Shown here piece after piece: positions 26,471 through 34,114 of a DNA stretch of 64,000 nucleotides. Position 1 is the stretch's first letter, and the number at the start of each line of letters is the position of its first letter. Origin of the DNA: Betaproteobacteria bacterium (GTDB taxonomy: Bacteria; Pseudomonadota; Gammaproteobacteria; Burkholderiales; SG8-39); NCBI GenBank assembly GCA_022340285.1, contig JAJDOG010000022.1, positions 186,001 through 250,000 of the forward strand. Direction: 5' to 3'. Under the pieces are notes generated by a model. The model did not search any database and was not told where the DNA came from. It saw only the letters and a list, made by a program, of their open reading frames with translations. The translations under genes were made by a program, and so were the position numbers.

Positions 26471-27505
26471 ATGACCGAGCGGATCACGATCACGCGGCCG
26501 GACGACTGGCATCTGCATCTTCGCGATGGCGCCGCGATGGCGAGCGTGCTGCCGTATTCCGCGCGTCAGTTCGCGCGCGCGATTGTCATGCCGAATCTCA
26601 AGCCGCCGGTCACCACCGTCGCACTGGCTGCCGCGTACCGCGACCGCATCCTGCATGCGCTACCGACGGGCATGCGGTTCGAGCCGCTGATGACGCTCTA
26701 CCTCACCGACAACACGACGCCGAACGAGATCGAACTCGCCAAAACGAGCGGGTTCGTGCACGCAGTCAAGTACTATCCGGCGGGAGCCACGACCAATTCG
26801 GATTCCGGCGTGACGCGAATCGATCACGCGTTTCCGGCGCTCGAGCAGATGCAACGGGCGAGTCTCCCGCTCCTGCTGCACGGCGAGGTGACGACCCCCG
26901 GCGTGGACATCTTCGATCGCGAGCGGGTATTCATCGAGACCGTGCTCGCGGAGGTCGTGCGCCGCTTTCCCGCGCTGCGTGTCGTGCTCGAGCACGTCAC
27001 GACCCGCGACGCGGTCGCGTTCGTCGAGTCTGCCGGCCCGAACGTCGCGGCCACCATCACCGCACATCATCTGCTCTACAACCGGAACGCGATCTTCCAG
27101 GGCGGGCTCCGGCCGCACTGGTATTGCTTGCCGGTGCTCAAGCGCGAGGAGCATCGCGCCGCGCTCGTTCGGGCGGCCACCGGGGGAGGCGCGAAATTTT
27201 TTCTGGGCACGGACAGTGCGCCCCATCCGCGTGCCGAGAAGGAAAGCGCGTGCGGCTGCGCAGGCTGCTTCACAGCGCACGCCGCTATCGAACTGTACGC
27301 CGAGGCGTTCGAGGCGGCCGGCGCGCTCGACCGGCTCGAGGCGTTCGCGAGCTTCCACGGTGCGGATTTCTACCGTCTGCCTCGCAACACCGAGCGCGTG
27401 ACGCTGGAGCAGCGGTCGCAGGAAGTCGAAGGCGATATCGCGTTTGGCGAAGACACGCTCGTGCCGCTCCGCGCCGGAGAACGGGTCGCCTGGCGTCTCG
27501 TCTGA
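26471..27505 (+). CDS. pyrC: Dihydroorotase PyrC
   Basis: Closes N-carbamoyl-aspartate to dihydroorotate in pyrimidine synthesis. 344 residues (E. coli 348). The binuclear zinc site is complete: H14 and H16 in DWHLHLRDG, the carboxylated Lys100 in [11 protein letters not shown], the His in LLLHGEV, the His in LEHVTT and the Asp in [12 protein letters not shown] 26471 is 28 bp after rsmI; the longer frame starting at 26402 overlaps rsmI and is not supported. It is followed closely by the DUF3025 gene. Confidence 0.94.
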   Translation: MTERITITRPDDWHLHLRDGAAMASVLPYSARQFARAIVMPNLKPPVTTVALAAAYRDRILHALPTGMRFEPLMTLYLTDNTTPNEIELAKTSGFVHAVKYYPAGATTNSDSGVTRIDHAFPALEQMQRASLPLLLHGEVTTPGVDIFDRERVFIETVLAEVVRRFPALRVVLEHVTTRDAVAFVESAGPNVAATITAHHLLYNRNAIFQGGLRPHWYCLPVLKREEHRAALVRAATGGGAKFFLGTDSAPHPRAEKESACGCAGCFTAHAAIELYAEAFEAAGALDRLEAFASFHGADFYRLPRNTERVTLEQRSQEVEGDIAFGEDTLVPLRAGERVAWRLV

Positions 27506-27517
27506 CCCGGATCGACG

Positions 27518-28348
27518 ATGTCTGCCGGTGACCCTCGTTGGGATCCCGAACTTCTGCGTGCGTTGCCGCCGTTTGCGGCCGTACGACCGCTCATCGACCT
27601 GCTTTCGCAGACCGACTTCCCCACGATCGACGCGCTGAATTGGATCGCGGCCGAGCGTGGCATCGCGACGGGTGGCGGCAGGGCCCTGCGGTTCGTCGCT
27701 CCCAGGGAAAAGGCGGGCTCGGTCGAGTCCTCGTACGAAGAGCATGTGTTCGAGACCGGAGAAGTCCCGACGCGCGAATCGAGCTGGCACGATCTGTTCA
27801 ATGCCCTCGCGTGGCTCGCGTATCCGCGCACGAAGGCGGTGTTGAACCGGCGCCACTACGAGGAGCTGCGCAAGCGGCGCGGCGAGCCGCTGCGCGGCAC
27901 GGCCCGCGATGTGCTCACCCTGTTCGACGAGGGGGGAATGCTGGTGGCCTGTGCGGAGCCCGCGCTGGCCGCGCTCGTGCGCGACTTTCGCTGGAAGGCG
28001 CTTTTCTGGGAGCGCCGGGGCGATATCGTGAAGCGCATGCGGTTTCACGTTTTCGGCCACGCCATCCTCGAGAATGCGCTCGCGCTCTTCCGTGGCGTCA
28101 CGGCAAAGGCGTTGATTGTCGACGTGACGGACGACGTGATCGCACAGCCCGCCGATGCGCTCAACGCGGTCCTGGATGCCCGCGCGGCGGATTACTTCTC
28201 GCTTCCGGATTCACTGGCATCGACGCGCACGCTTGCGCCGTTACCCGTCCTCGGCATTCCGGGCTGGACGCCGGACAATGAGGATCCCGCCTACTACGAT
28301 GATGTCGACCATTTCCGGCCAGGACGCCGCCCGGAGTCGACTAGGTAG
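27518..28348 (+). CDS. DUF3025 protein
   Basis: 276 residues, 12 bp after pyrC on the same strand. It carries the DUF3025 pattern: ALNWIAAERG, RFVAPREKAGS, YEEHVFETGEVPTRESSWHD, NALAWLAYPRTKAVLNRRHY, then FHVFGHAILENAL and a C-terminal LGIPGWTPDNEDPAYYDDV. The family is common next to pyrC or in housekeeping clusters of betaproteobacteria. No activity is known. No signal peptide or membrane segment is seen. Confidence 0.88.
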   Translation: MSAGDPRWDPELLRALPPFAAVRPLIDLLSQTDFPTIDALNWIAAERGIATGGGRALRFVAPREKAGSVESSYEEHVFETGEVPTRESSWHDLFNALAWLAYPRTKAVLNRRHYEELRKRRGEPLRGTARDVLTLFDEGGMLVACAEPALAALVRDFRWKALFWERRGDIVKRMRFHVFGHAILENALALFRGVTAKALIVDVTDDVIAQPADALNAVLDARAADYFSLPDSLASTRTLAPLPVLGIPGWTPDNEDPAYYDDVDHFRPGRRPESTR

Positions 28349-28403
28349 TATTCCGTCCACCTTCAGATGCCTCACGGACGGTCGGTATCGAGCCGAAGCG
28401 GGG

Positions 28404-28756
28404 CAGCGGCCATGCCTGTCCGCGCCATCTTGTTTCCCCTCCTTTTAAAGGAGGGGTGCCCGCGGAGCGGGCGGGGTGGTTCAACAGCGCATGATGGTGG
28501 GTCAGCGGCCATGCCCGTCCGGCACCTGCGGTCGCAAACGCCCTCCTGCGGGCGACCCGGTTTGCGGCGGGCAGTCAACACACGACTACCCGCGCACAAA
28601 CCACCCGCGACGGAGGGCGCGACCAAAGGCGCCGGCCAGACATCGACCGCTGCCCCGAGAGATGCCCGTGCCGTGCAAGAGCCCCTGAAGAACGACGCGT
28701 CTTGCGGCACCATGAGCCCGACACGGGCCACCTCGCCCCGCATTGCGAGCAACATT
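28404..28756. repeat. Dispersed intergenic repeat, copy A (long form)
   Basis: This fills most of the 418-bp gene-free stretch 28349-28766. It has two direct copies of CAGCGGCCATGCCYGTCCG (28404-28422 and 28503-28521). Between them is a 21-base perfect inverted repeat, CCCCTCCTTT-T-AAAGGAGGGG (28436-28456), then a GGTCGCAAACGCCCTCCT block, and at the right end a block reading TTGCGGCACCATGAGCCCG. The outer blocks recur, inverted, at 49806-49935, and the hairpin part recurs, inverted, at 36734-36811. Frames through it (AAMPVRHLRSQTPS...) look like repeat-derived noise, not a gene. Confidence 0.8.
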
Positions 28757-28766
28757 GAACTCGTAC

Positions 28767-29279
28767 TCACGGAAACGCGGGAAGCGTCTCCTCGAGCGAG
28801 CCGCCCGCCGCCTCGGGATGACGGCGGCGAACGAGATCGCGCACTTCGGCGATGCGGGCGGGACGCACGTCCACCATCAGCAGTATCTTGCCGGCCTCGA
28901 TATCGGCTTCGAACTGGCGCAGGCGGGTGTTCGGAACGGACGCACCGACCAGGCTCGCGATCCAGGCGCCGACCATCGCCATGGCGATCATCGCGATCAG
29001 GATCGTCACGAGCTGCAACTCGAGGCCGTGGGGTGGAGCGAAGACGATCGCGAGCCCCAGGATCAGGCCGCCTGCACCGCCGATGACGAGACCCAGCTCC
29101 GCGCCGTGCACGATGTCGCTCTTCTGGAGTGCGTTCGCCTCGTGCAGCTCACCGAGTTCCGTGCCGCGCCTGGCCAGAACGTGCATGTGACGGTCTTCGA
29201 CGCGCGCGAGCAGAAGATCGTTCACCGTCTGCCGTGCGCTGGTCACGTCGGGAAGAAGGAAATAGAGTCTGCGCCGCAT
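28767..29279 (-). CDS. DUF1269-type membrane protein
   Basis: 170 residues: soluble N-part (RRRLYFLLPDVTSARQTVND, RHMHVLARRG), two adjacent hydrophobic segments at about 60-82 and 87-112 (GLVIGGAGGLILGLAIV, LVTILIAMIAMAMVGAWIA), then FEADIEAGKILLMVDV and a polar tail. The order matches DUF1269 proteins of betaproteobacteria, whose function is unknown. It is a lone minus-strand gene facing rnpB. The space between it and rnpB holds an intrinsic terminator and hairpins. Confidence 0.75.
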   Translation of the reverse strand: MRRRLYFLLPDVTSARQTVNDLLLARVEDRHMHVLARRGTELGELHEANALQKSDIVHGAELGLVIGGAGGLILGLAIVFAPPHGLELQLVTILIAMIAMAMVGAWIASLVGASVPNTRLRQFEADIEAGKILLMVDVRPARIAEVRDLVRRRHPEAAGGSLEETLPAFP

Positions 29280-29330
29280 TCGACCCTCCTTTCAGTCTCG
29301 GGGCGACAAGGGCCGGCCCCGTTGCGCGAT

Positions 29331-29444
29331 AGCAAAAGCCCCGCCGTGGCGGGGCTTCGGGCGGCGGGGTTGGACCCCTCGGATCGCCCCGCGCCGTGGG
29401 TACGGCGCGCAACTTCGGAGTACGTCGCTCCGAAACCTGGGTAT
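29331..29444 (-). ncRNA. Candidate small RNA ending in an orphan intrinsic terminator
   Basis: On the minus strand a possible promoter, TTGATT (29479-29474), 17 bp, TATTCG (29456-29451), is followed by perfect hairpins. These are TTCGGAG/CTCCGAA (29414-29434), GCGCCGT/ACGGCGC (29391-29408) and finally AGCCCCGCC/GGCGGGGCT followed by TTTTG (29356-29334). No minus-strand protein gene lies upstream for more than 7 kb, so the terminator has no other owner. The predicted RNA is about 115 nt. The -10 is weak, so the 5' end is uncertain. Confidence 0.4.
29334..29356 (-). terminator. Intrinsic terminator reading towards the DUF1269 gene
   Basis: A nine-base-pair GC-rich stem (AGCCCCGCC with GGCGGGGCT) and a two-base loop, followed on the minus strand by TTTTG. 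On the plus strand the hairpin is followed by CGGG, so it works in one direction only. Confidence 0.6.
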
Positions 29445-29541
29445 TCATTACGAATAGCCTACGGGCAGGCGGAAATCAAGGTGAGGTCGCGCGCTCGGAA
29501 CAGCGCCCGGCGCGACTTCGGCGCGCGCCGGGGGGGTACTT

Positions 29542-29547
29542 GATATC
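29542..29547 (+). promoter_or_regulatory. -10 element of rnpB
   Basis: TATCAT lies 8 bp before the predicted 5' end of RNase P RNA at 29555, the right distance for a -10 box. No convincing -35 is visible; the stretch before it is G-rich (CCGGGGGGGT). Confidence 0.5.
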
Positions 29548-29554
29548 ATTGGCG

Positions 29555-29945
29555 CCGAAGCTGGCCAGGCAGTCGCTGGGAAGCTCTGTTTCCCAGAGGA
29601 AAGTCCGGGCTCCGCAGAGCAAGGTGCCGGTTAACGGCCGGGCGCCGCGAGGCGACGGAAAGTGCAACAGAAAACACACCGCCGATGGCTCGCCCGCTGA
29701 TTCGTCGGCGGGAGGGATCAGGCAAGGGTGAAATGGTGCGGTAAGAGCGCACCGCGGTCCTGGTAACAGGGCTGGCTGGCAAACCCCACCTGGAGCAAGA
29801 CCGAATAGGCAGGCGTTCGAGGGCTGCTCGCCCGATGCCTGCGGGTTGGTTGCTCGAGCCCTGGGGCGACCCAGGGCCTAGATGAATGACTGCCCACGCG
29901 CCGCGAGGCGCCGGACAGAACCCGGCTTATCGGCCAGCTTCACCC
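29555..29945 (+). ncRNA. rnpB: RNase P RNA (bacterial type A)
   Basis: Catalytic RNA that trims tRNA 5' leaders, about 391 nt. It starts GAAGCTGGCCAGGCAGTCGC and contains the universal blocks GAGGAAAGTCCGGGCTCC, CAGGCAAGGGTGAAATGGTG, GGTAAGAGCGCACCG, TGGTAACAG, CCCACCTGGAGCAAGACCGA, CTAGATGAATGACTGCCCA and ACAGAACCCGGCTTATCGGC. The 3' end CGGCCAGCTTCACC pairs with the 5' GAAGCTGGCC. It is followed within 60 bp by fabL, which may be read from the same promoter or its own. Confidence 0.97.
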
Positions 29946-30004
29946 TATGAATGAATCGGGCTCGCGAGAGCCCGCACGAACGACCGGTCGGAAACAGGAA
30001 CAGC

Positions 30005-30760
30005 ATGGCAGGGGCTCTGGAGGGCAAGGTCGCACTCGTAACTGGGGCGGCGCGCGGCATCGGGCGCGCGATCGCACGCAAGCTGGGCGCGTCCGGCTGC
30101 GACGTGGCGATCAATTACTACAACAGCCACGACGAAGCGGAAGCGCTGTGCGAGGAACTGCGCGGCATGGGCCGCCGCGCCTGCGCGATCAAGGCAAGCG
30201 TCGGCATGCCCGACAGCGTCGACGAGCTGTTCGAGGAGCTGCGCAAGCACTTCGATCGCGTCGACATCCTCGTCAGCAACGCCGCGAGTGGCGTGCTCAA
30301 GCCGGCCATGGAGATGTCGCTCAAGCACTGGCGCTGGTGCATGGAGACCAACGCGCTCGCGCTGGCACTTCTTGCGCAACACGCCGTGCCGATGATGCCG
30401 TCGGGCGGCCGGATCATCGCGATGTCGAGCCTCGGCTCGGTGCGGGCGATGCCCGCTTACGGATTCATCGGAGCGTCGAAGGCGGCGCTCGAAGCGCTGG
30501 TCCGCACCCTCGCACAGGAGCTCGGACCGCGCGGCATCCGCGTCAACACGGTGAGCGCGGGAGTCGTCGACACAGATGCGCTCGCGTACTTTCCGAACCG
30601 GGATCAGCTGCTCGAGTCGTTCGCGCAGCGCACGCCAGCCGGTCCCACGCTCACACCGGAGGAAGTCGCCGGAGCGGTCTATCTCCTCTGCCTGCCGGAA
30701 GCCAGCATGATCAATGGACACACGCTTGTTGTCGACGGTGGCTTCGCAATCTCGGGGTGA
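30005..30760 (+). CDS. fabL: Enoyl-ACP reductase III (FabL type)
   Basis: NADPH-dependent enoyl-ACP reductase, an SDR that completes each fatty-acid elongation cycle. 251 residues. Glycine loop LVTGAARGIGRAIARKLG; active-site spacing YGFIGASK is Tyr-x6-Lys as in FabL/FabI rather than Tyr-x3-Lys. The segments DTDALAYFPNRDQLLE and RTPAGPTLTPEEVAGAV closely match Bacillus FabL. ATG 30005 follows a short gap after rnpB; the longer frame starting at 29951 lacks family support. First gene of the acyl-assembly cluster; the next gene begins 7 bp on. Confidence 0.88.
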   Translation: MAGALEGKVALVTGAARGIGRAIARKLGASGCDVAINYYNSHDEAEALCEELRGMGRRACAIKASVGMPDSVDELFEELRKHFDRVDILVSNAASGVLKPAMEMSLKHWRWCMETNALALALLAQHAVPMMPSGGRIIAMSSLGSVRAMPAYGFIGASKAALEALVRTLAQELGPRGIRVNTVSAGVVDTDALAYFPNRDQLLESFAQRTPAGPTLTPEEVAGAVYLLCLPEASMINGHTLVVDGGFAISG

Positions 30761-30767
30761 AGGACGC

Positions 30768-31520
30768 ATGGATTCTGGGCTAGACGGGAAGACAGTGATC
30801 GTGACCGGCGGCAGCCGAGGCATAGGACGCGCGATCGTCGAGCGCCTCGCAGGCGACGGCGCGAACGTCACGTTCTTCTACAGAGGCAATGCGGCGGCCG
30901 CCGAGGAGGTCGTTGCCGCTGCCCAGGCCGCCGGTCGGCACGTGACGGGCGAGCAGGTCGACGTGACCGACGCGGACGCGTGTGCAGCCGCGGTGGAGCG
31001 CGTCGCCGACCGACGCGAGCGCATCGACGTGCTGGTGAACAATGCGGGGGTGATCCGTGATAATCTCCTCGCCTTGCTCGGGCCCGAGGATGTCCACGCG
31101 GTGCTCGACACGAACGTGGGTGGCGTCTTCAACGTGACGCGCGCGGTCGTGCCGCACATGATCGCCCGACGCGCCGGAAAGATCATCAACCTGAGCTCCG
31201 TTTCGGGTGAGAAGGGCGGCCGCGGCCAGACGAACTATGCGGCAAGCAAAGGGGCGATCAATGCGCTCACGCGGGCGCTGGCCGTGGAGCTCGCCTCGCG
31301 GCGCATCACGGTGAATGCCGTCGCGCCGGGAGTCATCGAGACCGATATGTCACAGGCCGTCCGGGATATGGCGGGCGACGAGGTAAAGTCGCGCATCCTG
31401 CTCCGACGGTTCGGCAAGCCCGAAGAAGTTGCGCACGCGGTGTGGTTTCTCGCGTCCGGCTTCGCGGATTACATTACCGGCCAGGTGTTGCACGTGGACG
31501 GCGGATTCAAGATGGAGTGA
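30768..31520 (+). CDS. fabG: 3-oxoacyl-ACP reductase (FabG type)
   Basis: Reduces beta-ketoacyl-ACP to the 3-hydroxy form. 250 residues: VIVTGGSRGIGRAIVERLAG, VNNAGVIRDNLL, the Ser in NLSSVSGEKG, YAASKGAINALTRALA (Tyr-x3-Lys) and the end VLHVDGGFKME. ATG 30768 comes 7 bp after fabL. Its stop shares a base with the ACP start (TGATG). A full housekeeping fabG would normally sit with fabD/acpP/fabF, so this is probably a dedicated copy for the cluster product. Confidence 0.92.
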   Translation: MDSGLDGKTVIVTGGSRGIGRAIVERLAGDGANVTFFYRGNAAAAEEVVAAAQAAGRHVTGEQVDVTDADACAAAVERVADRRERIDVLVNNAGVIRDNLLALLGPEDVHAVLDTNVGGVFNVTRAVVPHMIARRAGKIINLSSVSGEKGGRGQTNYAASKGAINALTRALAVELASRRITVNAVAPGVIETDMSQAVRDMAGDEVKSRILLRRFGKPEEVAHAVWFLASGFADYITGQVLHVDGGFKME

Positions 31521-31945
31521 TGCCAATGGCACAGGCGGAAATCACCAAAGAAGAGATCATGGCGGTCTATCCCACCGTCGCGGCAACGATCGCGGACGCG
31601 CTGGGCTGCGACGTCGAGGACGTCAAGCTCGACGTGTCGCTGATCGAGGGGCTCGACGCCGAGTCGATCGATTTTCTCGATCTCGTCTTCCGTCTGGAGC
31701 GGGCGTTCAAGGTGAAGATCCCCCGCGGCAAGATCGTCGAGGATGCGCGCGGGGACCTGCCCGAGGCGGAGTTCGAGCAGAAGGGCATCGTGACCGACGC
31801 CGGCATGGCGCGCCTGCGCACGTTTCTCTCCGAGGTGCCGGCCGAGCGTATCAAGTCGCCGCTCAAGGTGGCCGACGTGCCGCGCCTCTTCACCGCCGAG
31901 ACGTTCTGTAAGCTGGTGGTCCGTTCTCAGCAGGCCGCCGGCTGA
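31520..31945 (+). CDS. Acyl carrier protein, extended form
   Basis: Carries the growing acyl chain on phosphopantetheine. 141 residues, much longer than AcpP (about 78). The ACP helix bundle is clear: EIMAVYPTVAATIADALGC, then VSLIEGLDAESIDFLDLVFR with the attachment Ser49 in AESID, then LERAFKVKIPRG. The extra C-terminal 60 residues (roughly 80-141, DLPEAEFEQKGIVTDAGMAR onward) have no recognised motif. Start by TGATG coupling with a GGAG ahead; a second ATG at 31526 is equally possible. Specialised, long-chain carriers such as rhizobial AcpXL are the nearest functional analogue. Confidence 0.88.
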   Translation: MPMAQAEITKEEIMAVYPTVAATIADALGCDVEDVKLDVSLIEGLDAESIDFLDLVFRLERAFKVKIPRGKIVEDARGDLPEAEFEQKGIVTDAGMARLRTFLSEVPAERIKSPLKVADVPRLFTAETFCKLVVRSQQAAG

Positions 31946-31976
31946 GCCGGGGTTCACGCGAGGCCCCGGAACACCA

Positions 31977-32819
31977 ATGGGCGAGCGCTTCAGCGCTTTC
32001 TCCTTTGTCGATCGAATCACCGATATCACGCCGGGCGTGCGCGTGCGCGGGACGTTTCACGTTCCGGCCCGGATCCGGGAGTTTCCCTCGGCGCTCATCG
32101 CGGAGGCGGTAGGGCAGCTCGCGGCATGGGCGAGCATGGCCCACCTCGGGTTCCGGCGACGCCCGGTCGCGGGGCTTGCGCGCGAGACGCGCTTTCTCGG
32201 TAAGGTTCGGCCGGGCGACACCCTGGAACTCGAGGCCGACCTGGAGAGCTGCACCGATGATGACGTCGCATACGCCGGACGCGCAGCCGTGGGCGGGGAA
32301 TCCGTGATAGTTCTCGAGCAATGCCTCGGCCCGATGTTGCCGGCAGAAGACTTCGATGCGCCCGAGGCCCTGCGCCGCGACTTCGAGGTGCTCTGCGGGA
32401 CAGGTGCGCCGAGCGACCGGTTCGCGGGTCTTCCCGAATTCGATCTGGAGCGCGCCGAGTCGGTTCCTGGTGAGCGCGTCAAGGCGTTGCTTCGCGTGCC
32501 GGAGTCCGCGGCGTTCTTCCACGACCATTTTCCGCGCCGCCCGGTGTTTCCCGCGACGCTGCTTCTCGACAGCCAGATCCGTCTGGCGGTCGGGCTCGCG
32601 CAAGAGGCCGCGTCTTCCCCAGACGGCTCGGAACTGACCGCCACTCGGGTTTTGGACGTCAAGGTTCGTTCTTTCATTGCTCCGGGGCAGGTGCTGGAGA
32701 TCGGCGCCGAGCGAGTGCAGAGTGAGACCGATGCCTACGTGGCCCGGCTTTTCGCGCGGGCGAACGGCAAGCCGGTCGCCACGGCGCGCGTGGAGATCGG
32801 CGCCAGAAGGAGTGCATGA
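31977..32819 (+). CDS. Two-hotdog 3-hydroxyacyl-ACP dehydratase
   Basis: 280 residues containing two hotdog halves. The C-terminal half (about 165-275) has the active-site helix FHDHFPRRPVFPATLLLDSQ, with His184 and Asp198 placed as in FabA (His/Asp) rather than FabZ (His/Glu). The N-terminal half (about 8-120) has the helix FPSALIAEAVGQLAAWASM without the His, so it is probably a non-catalytic partner that builds a longer acyl pocket. Stop overlaps the ketosynthase ATG. Role: dehydrates 3-hydroxyacyl-ACP in the cluster; an isomerase side activity like FabA cannot be excluded. Confidence 0.82.
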   Translation: MGERFSAFSFVDRITDITPGVRVRGTFHVPARIREFPSALIAEAVGQLAAWASMAHLGFRRRPVAGLARETRFLGKVRPGDTLELEADLESCTDDDVAYAGRAAVGGESVIVLEQCLGPMLPAEDFDAPEALRRDFEVLCGTGAPSDRFAGLPEFDLERAESVPGERVKALLRVPESAAFFHDHFPRRPVFPATLLLDSQIRLAVGLAQEAASSPDGSELTATRVLDVKVRSFIAPGQVLEIGAERVQSETDAYVARLFARANGKPVATARVEIGARRSA

Positions 32820-34114
32820 CAGTGACACGACGCAGGGTAGCGATCACCGGCCTGGGGCTCGTCACGCCCGTCGGCAACGATGTTGCGACGAGCTGGCAGG
32901 CGCTGCTGGCGGGGCAAAGCGGCGTCGCGCCCGTGACGCTGTTCGATGCGAGCGGATTCTCGACGCGCATCGCCGCAGAGGTGAAGGGATTCGACCCGCG
33001 CGCCGTGATCGACGATCGCAAGCTCCTGAAGTTCGCGAACCGGTCGCACACATTCGCGCTTGCCGCGGCCGAGGAAGCGCTTCGTGATGCAGGCACCCGT
33101 CCCACCGAGGAGACGGCCGCGCGCTGGGGCATCTCGGTGGGTACCGGCATGATGGGCGTCGACTACGCGAACCTGGCCGCAGTGCATGCGCACTCCGCAT
33201 CCGGGGGTGAGATCGATGTCGGTCGCTTGCTGACCGACGAGGTGGCGCACGATCCGATGGCATTCTGTCGCAGCCAGTCCACCGCGGGCGTCTCGGTCCT
33301 CGCGCGGCGATTCGGAATTCGCGGATACGCCACCTCCGTCCATACGGCGTGTGCGTCCGGGGGGCAGGCGATCGGCACCGCCATGAAGCTGATTCGTCGC
33401 GGTACGGCCGATCGCGTCCTCGCGGGTGGATTCGACTCGATGGTCTCGCCGATCGGTCTCGCCGGTTTCTGTCTGCTCGGCGCCGTATCTCCCGACAACG
33501 ATTCTCCCGAGCGCGCAAGCCGACCCTTCGACGTCACGCGAAACGGATTCGTGCTGGGCGAAGGGGCGGGGTTCCTCGTACTCGAGGAATGGGATGCGGC
33601 GCGCCGGCGTGGTGCACGCATCTACGCCGAGCTCGCCGGGGACGGCAACTCGCTTTCGAGCTATCGCATCACCGACTCGCACCCTTCGGGCGACGGGCCG
33701 ATCCAGGCCATGCGCCAGGCGCTCGGCGATGCCGGCGCATCGCCGTCCGACGTGGATTATCTCAACGCGCACGGCACGTCGACTCCGATGAACGATCGCA
33801 GCGAGAGCGCGGCGGCCAAGGTGGTGTTCGGCGAGCGCGTCGGTAGCGTGGCCGTGAGCTCGACGAAGAGCATGATGGGCCATCTCATCGCGGCGGCCGG
33901 CGCAGTCGAGGCCGCCGTGTGCGCGCTGACGATCCATCACGGCGTCGTTCCCATGAACGCGAATCTGCGCGAGCTCGACCCGGAGTGCGAGCATCTCGAC
34001 ATCGTTCGCGACCGTCCGCGCGAAGCGCGTGTCCGGATCGCAATGTCGAATTCGCTCGGCTTCGGCGGCTCCAACAGCTGTCTCGCGTTTCGCAACCCCG
34101 CGGAGCTCGCGTGA
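32816..34114 (+). CDS. Beta-ketoacyl-ACP synthase II type, catalytically complete
   Basis: Condenses acyl donors with malonyl-ACP. 432 residues. The catalytic set is intact: Cys179 in VHTACASGGQAIGTA, His319 in LNAHGTSTPMND, and Lys351 and His356 in SSTKSMMGHLIAAAG, with the C-terminal GFGGSNSCL loop. ATG overlaps the dehydratase stop (ATGA) and its own stop overlaps the next start (TGATG), so it is produced in step with the second ketosynthase-like protein, suggesting a heterodimer. Confidence 0.93.
   Translation: MTVTRRRVAITGLGLVTPVGNDVATSWQALLAGQSGVAPVTLFDASGFSTRIAAEVKGFDPRAVIDDRKLLKFANRSHTFALAAAEEALRDAGTRPTEETAARWGISVGTGMMGVDYANLAAVHAHSASGGEIDVGRLLTDEVAHDPMAFCRSQSTAGVSVLARRFGIRGYATSVHTACASGGQAIGTAMKLIRRGTADRVLAGGFDSMVSPIGLAGFCLLGAVSPDNDSPERASRPFDVTRNGFVLGEGAGFLVLEEWDAARRRGARIYAELAGDGNSLSSYRITDSHPSGDGPIQAMRQALGDAGASPSDVDYLNAHGTSTPMNDRSESAAAKVVFGERVGSVAVSSTKSMMGHLIAAAGAVEAAVCALTIHHGVVPMNANLRELDPECEHLDIVRDRPREARVRIAMSNSLGFGGSNSCLAFRNPAELA

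Noticed and set aside
28367-29086. 239-codon frame through the dispersed repeat
   Set aside because: Its only conserved part is the repeat itself, which is read in the opposite orientation at 49.8 kb, and it runs antisense into the DUF1269 gene.
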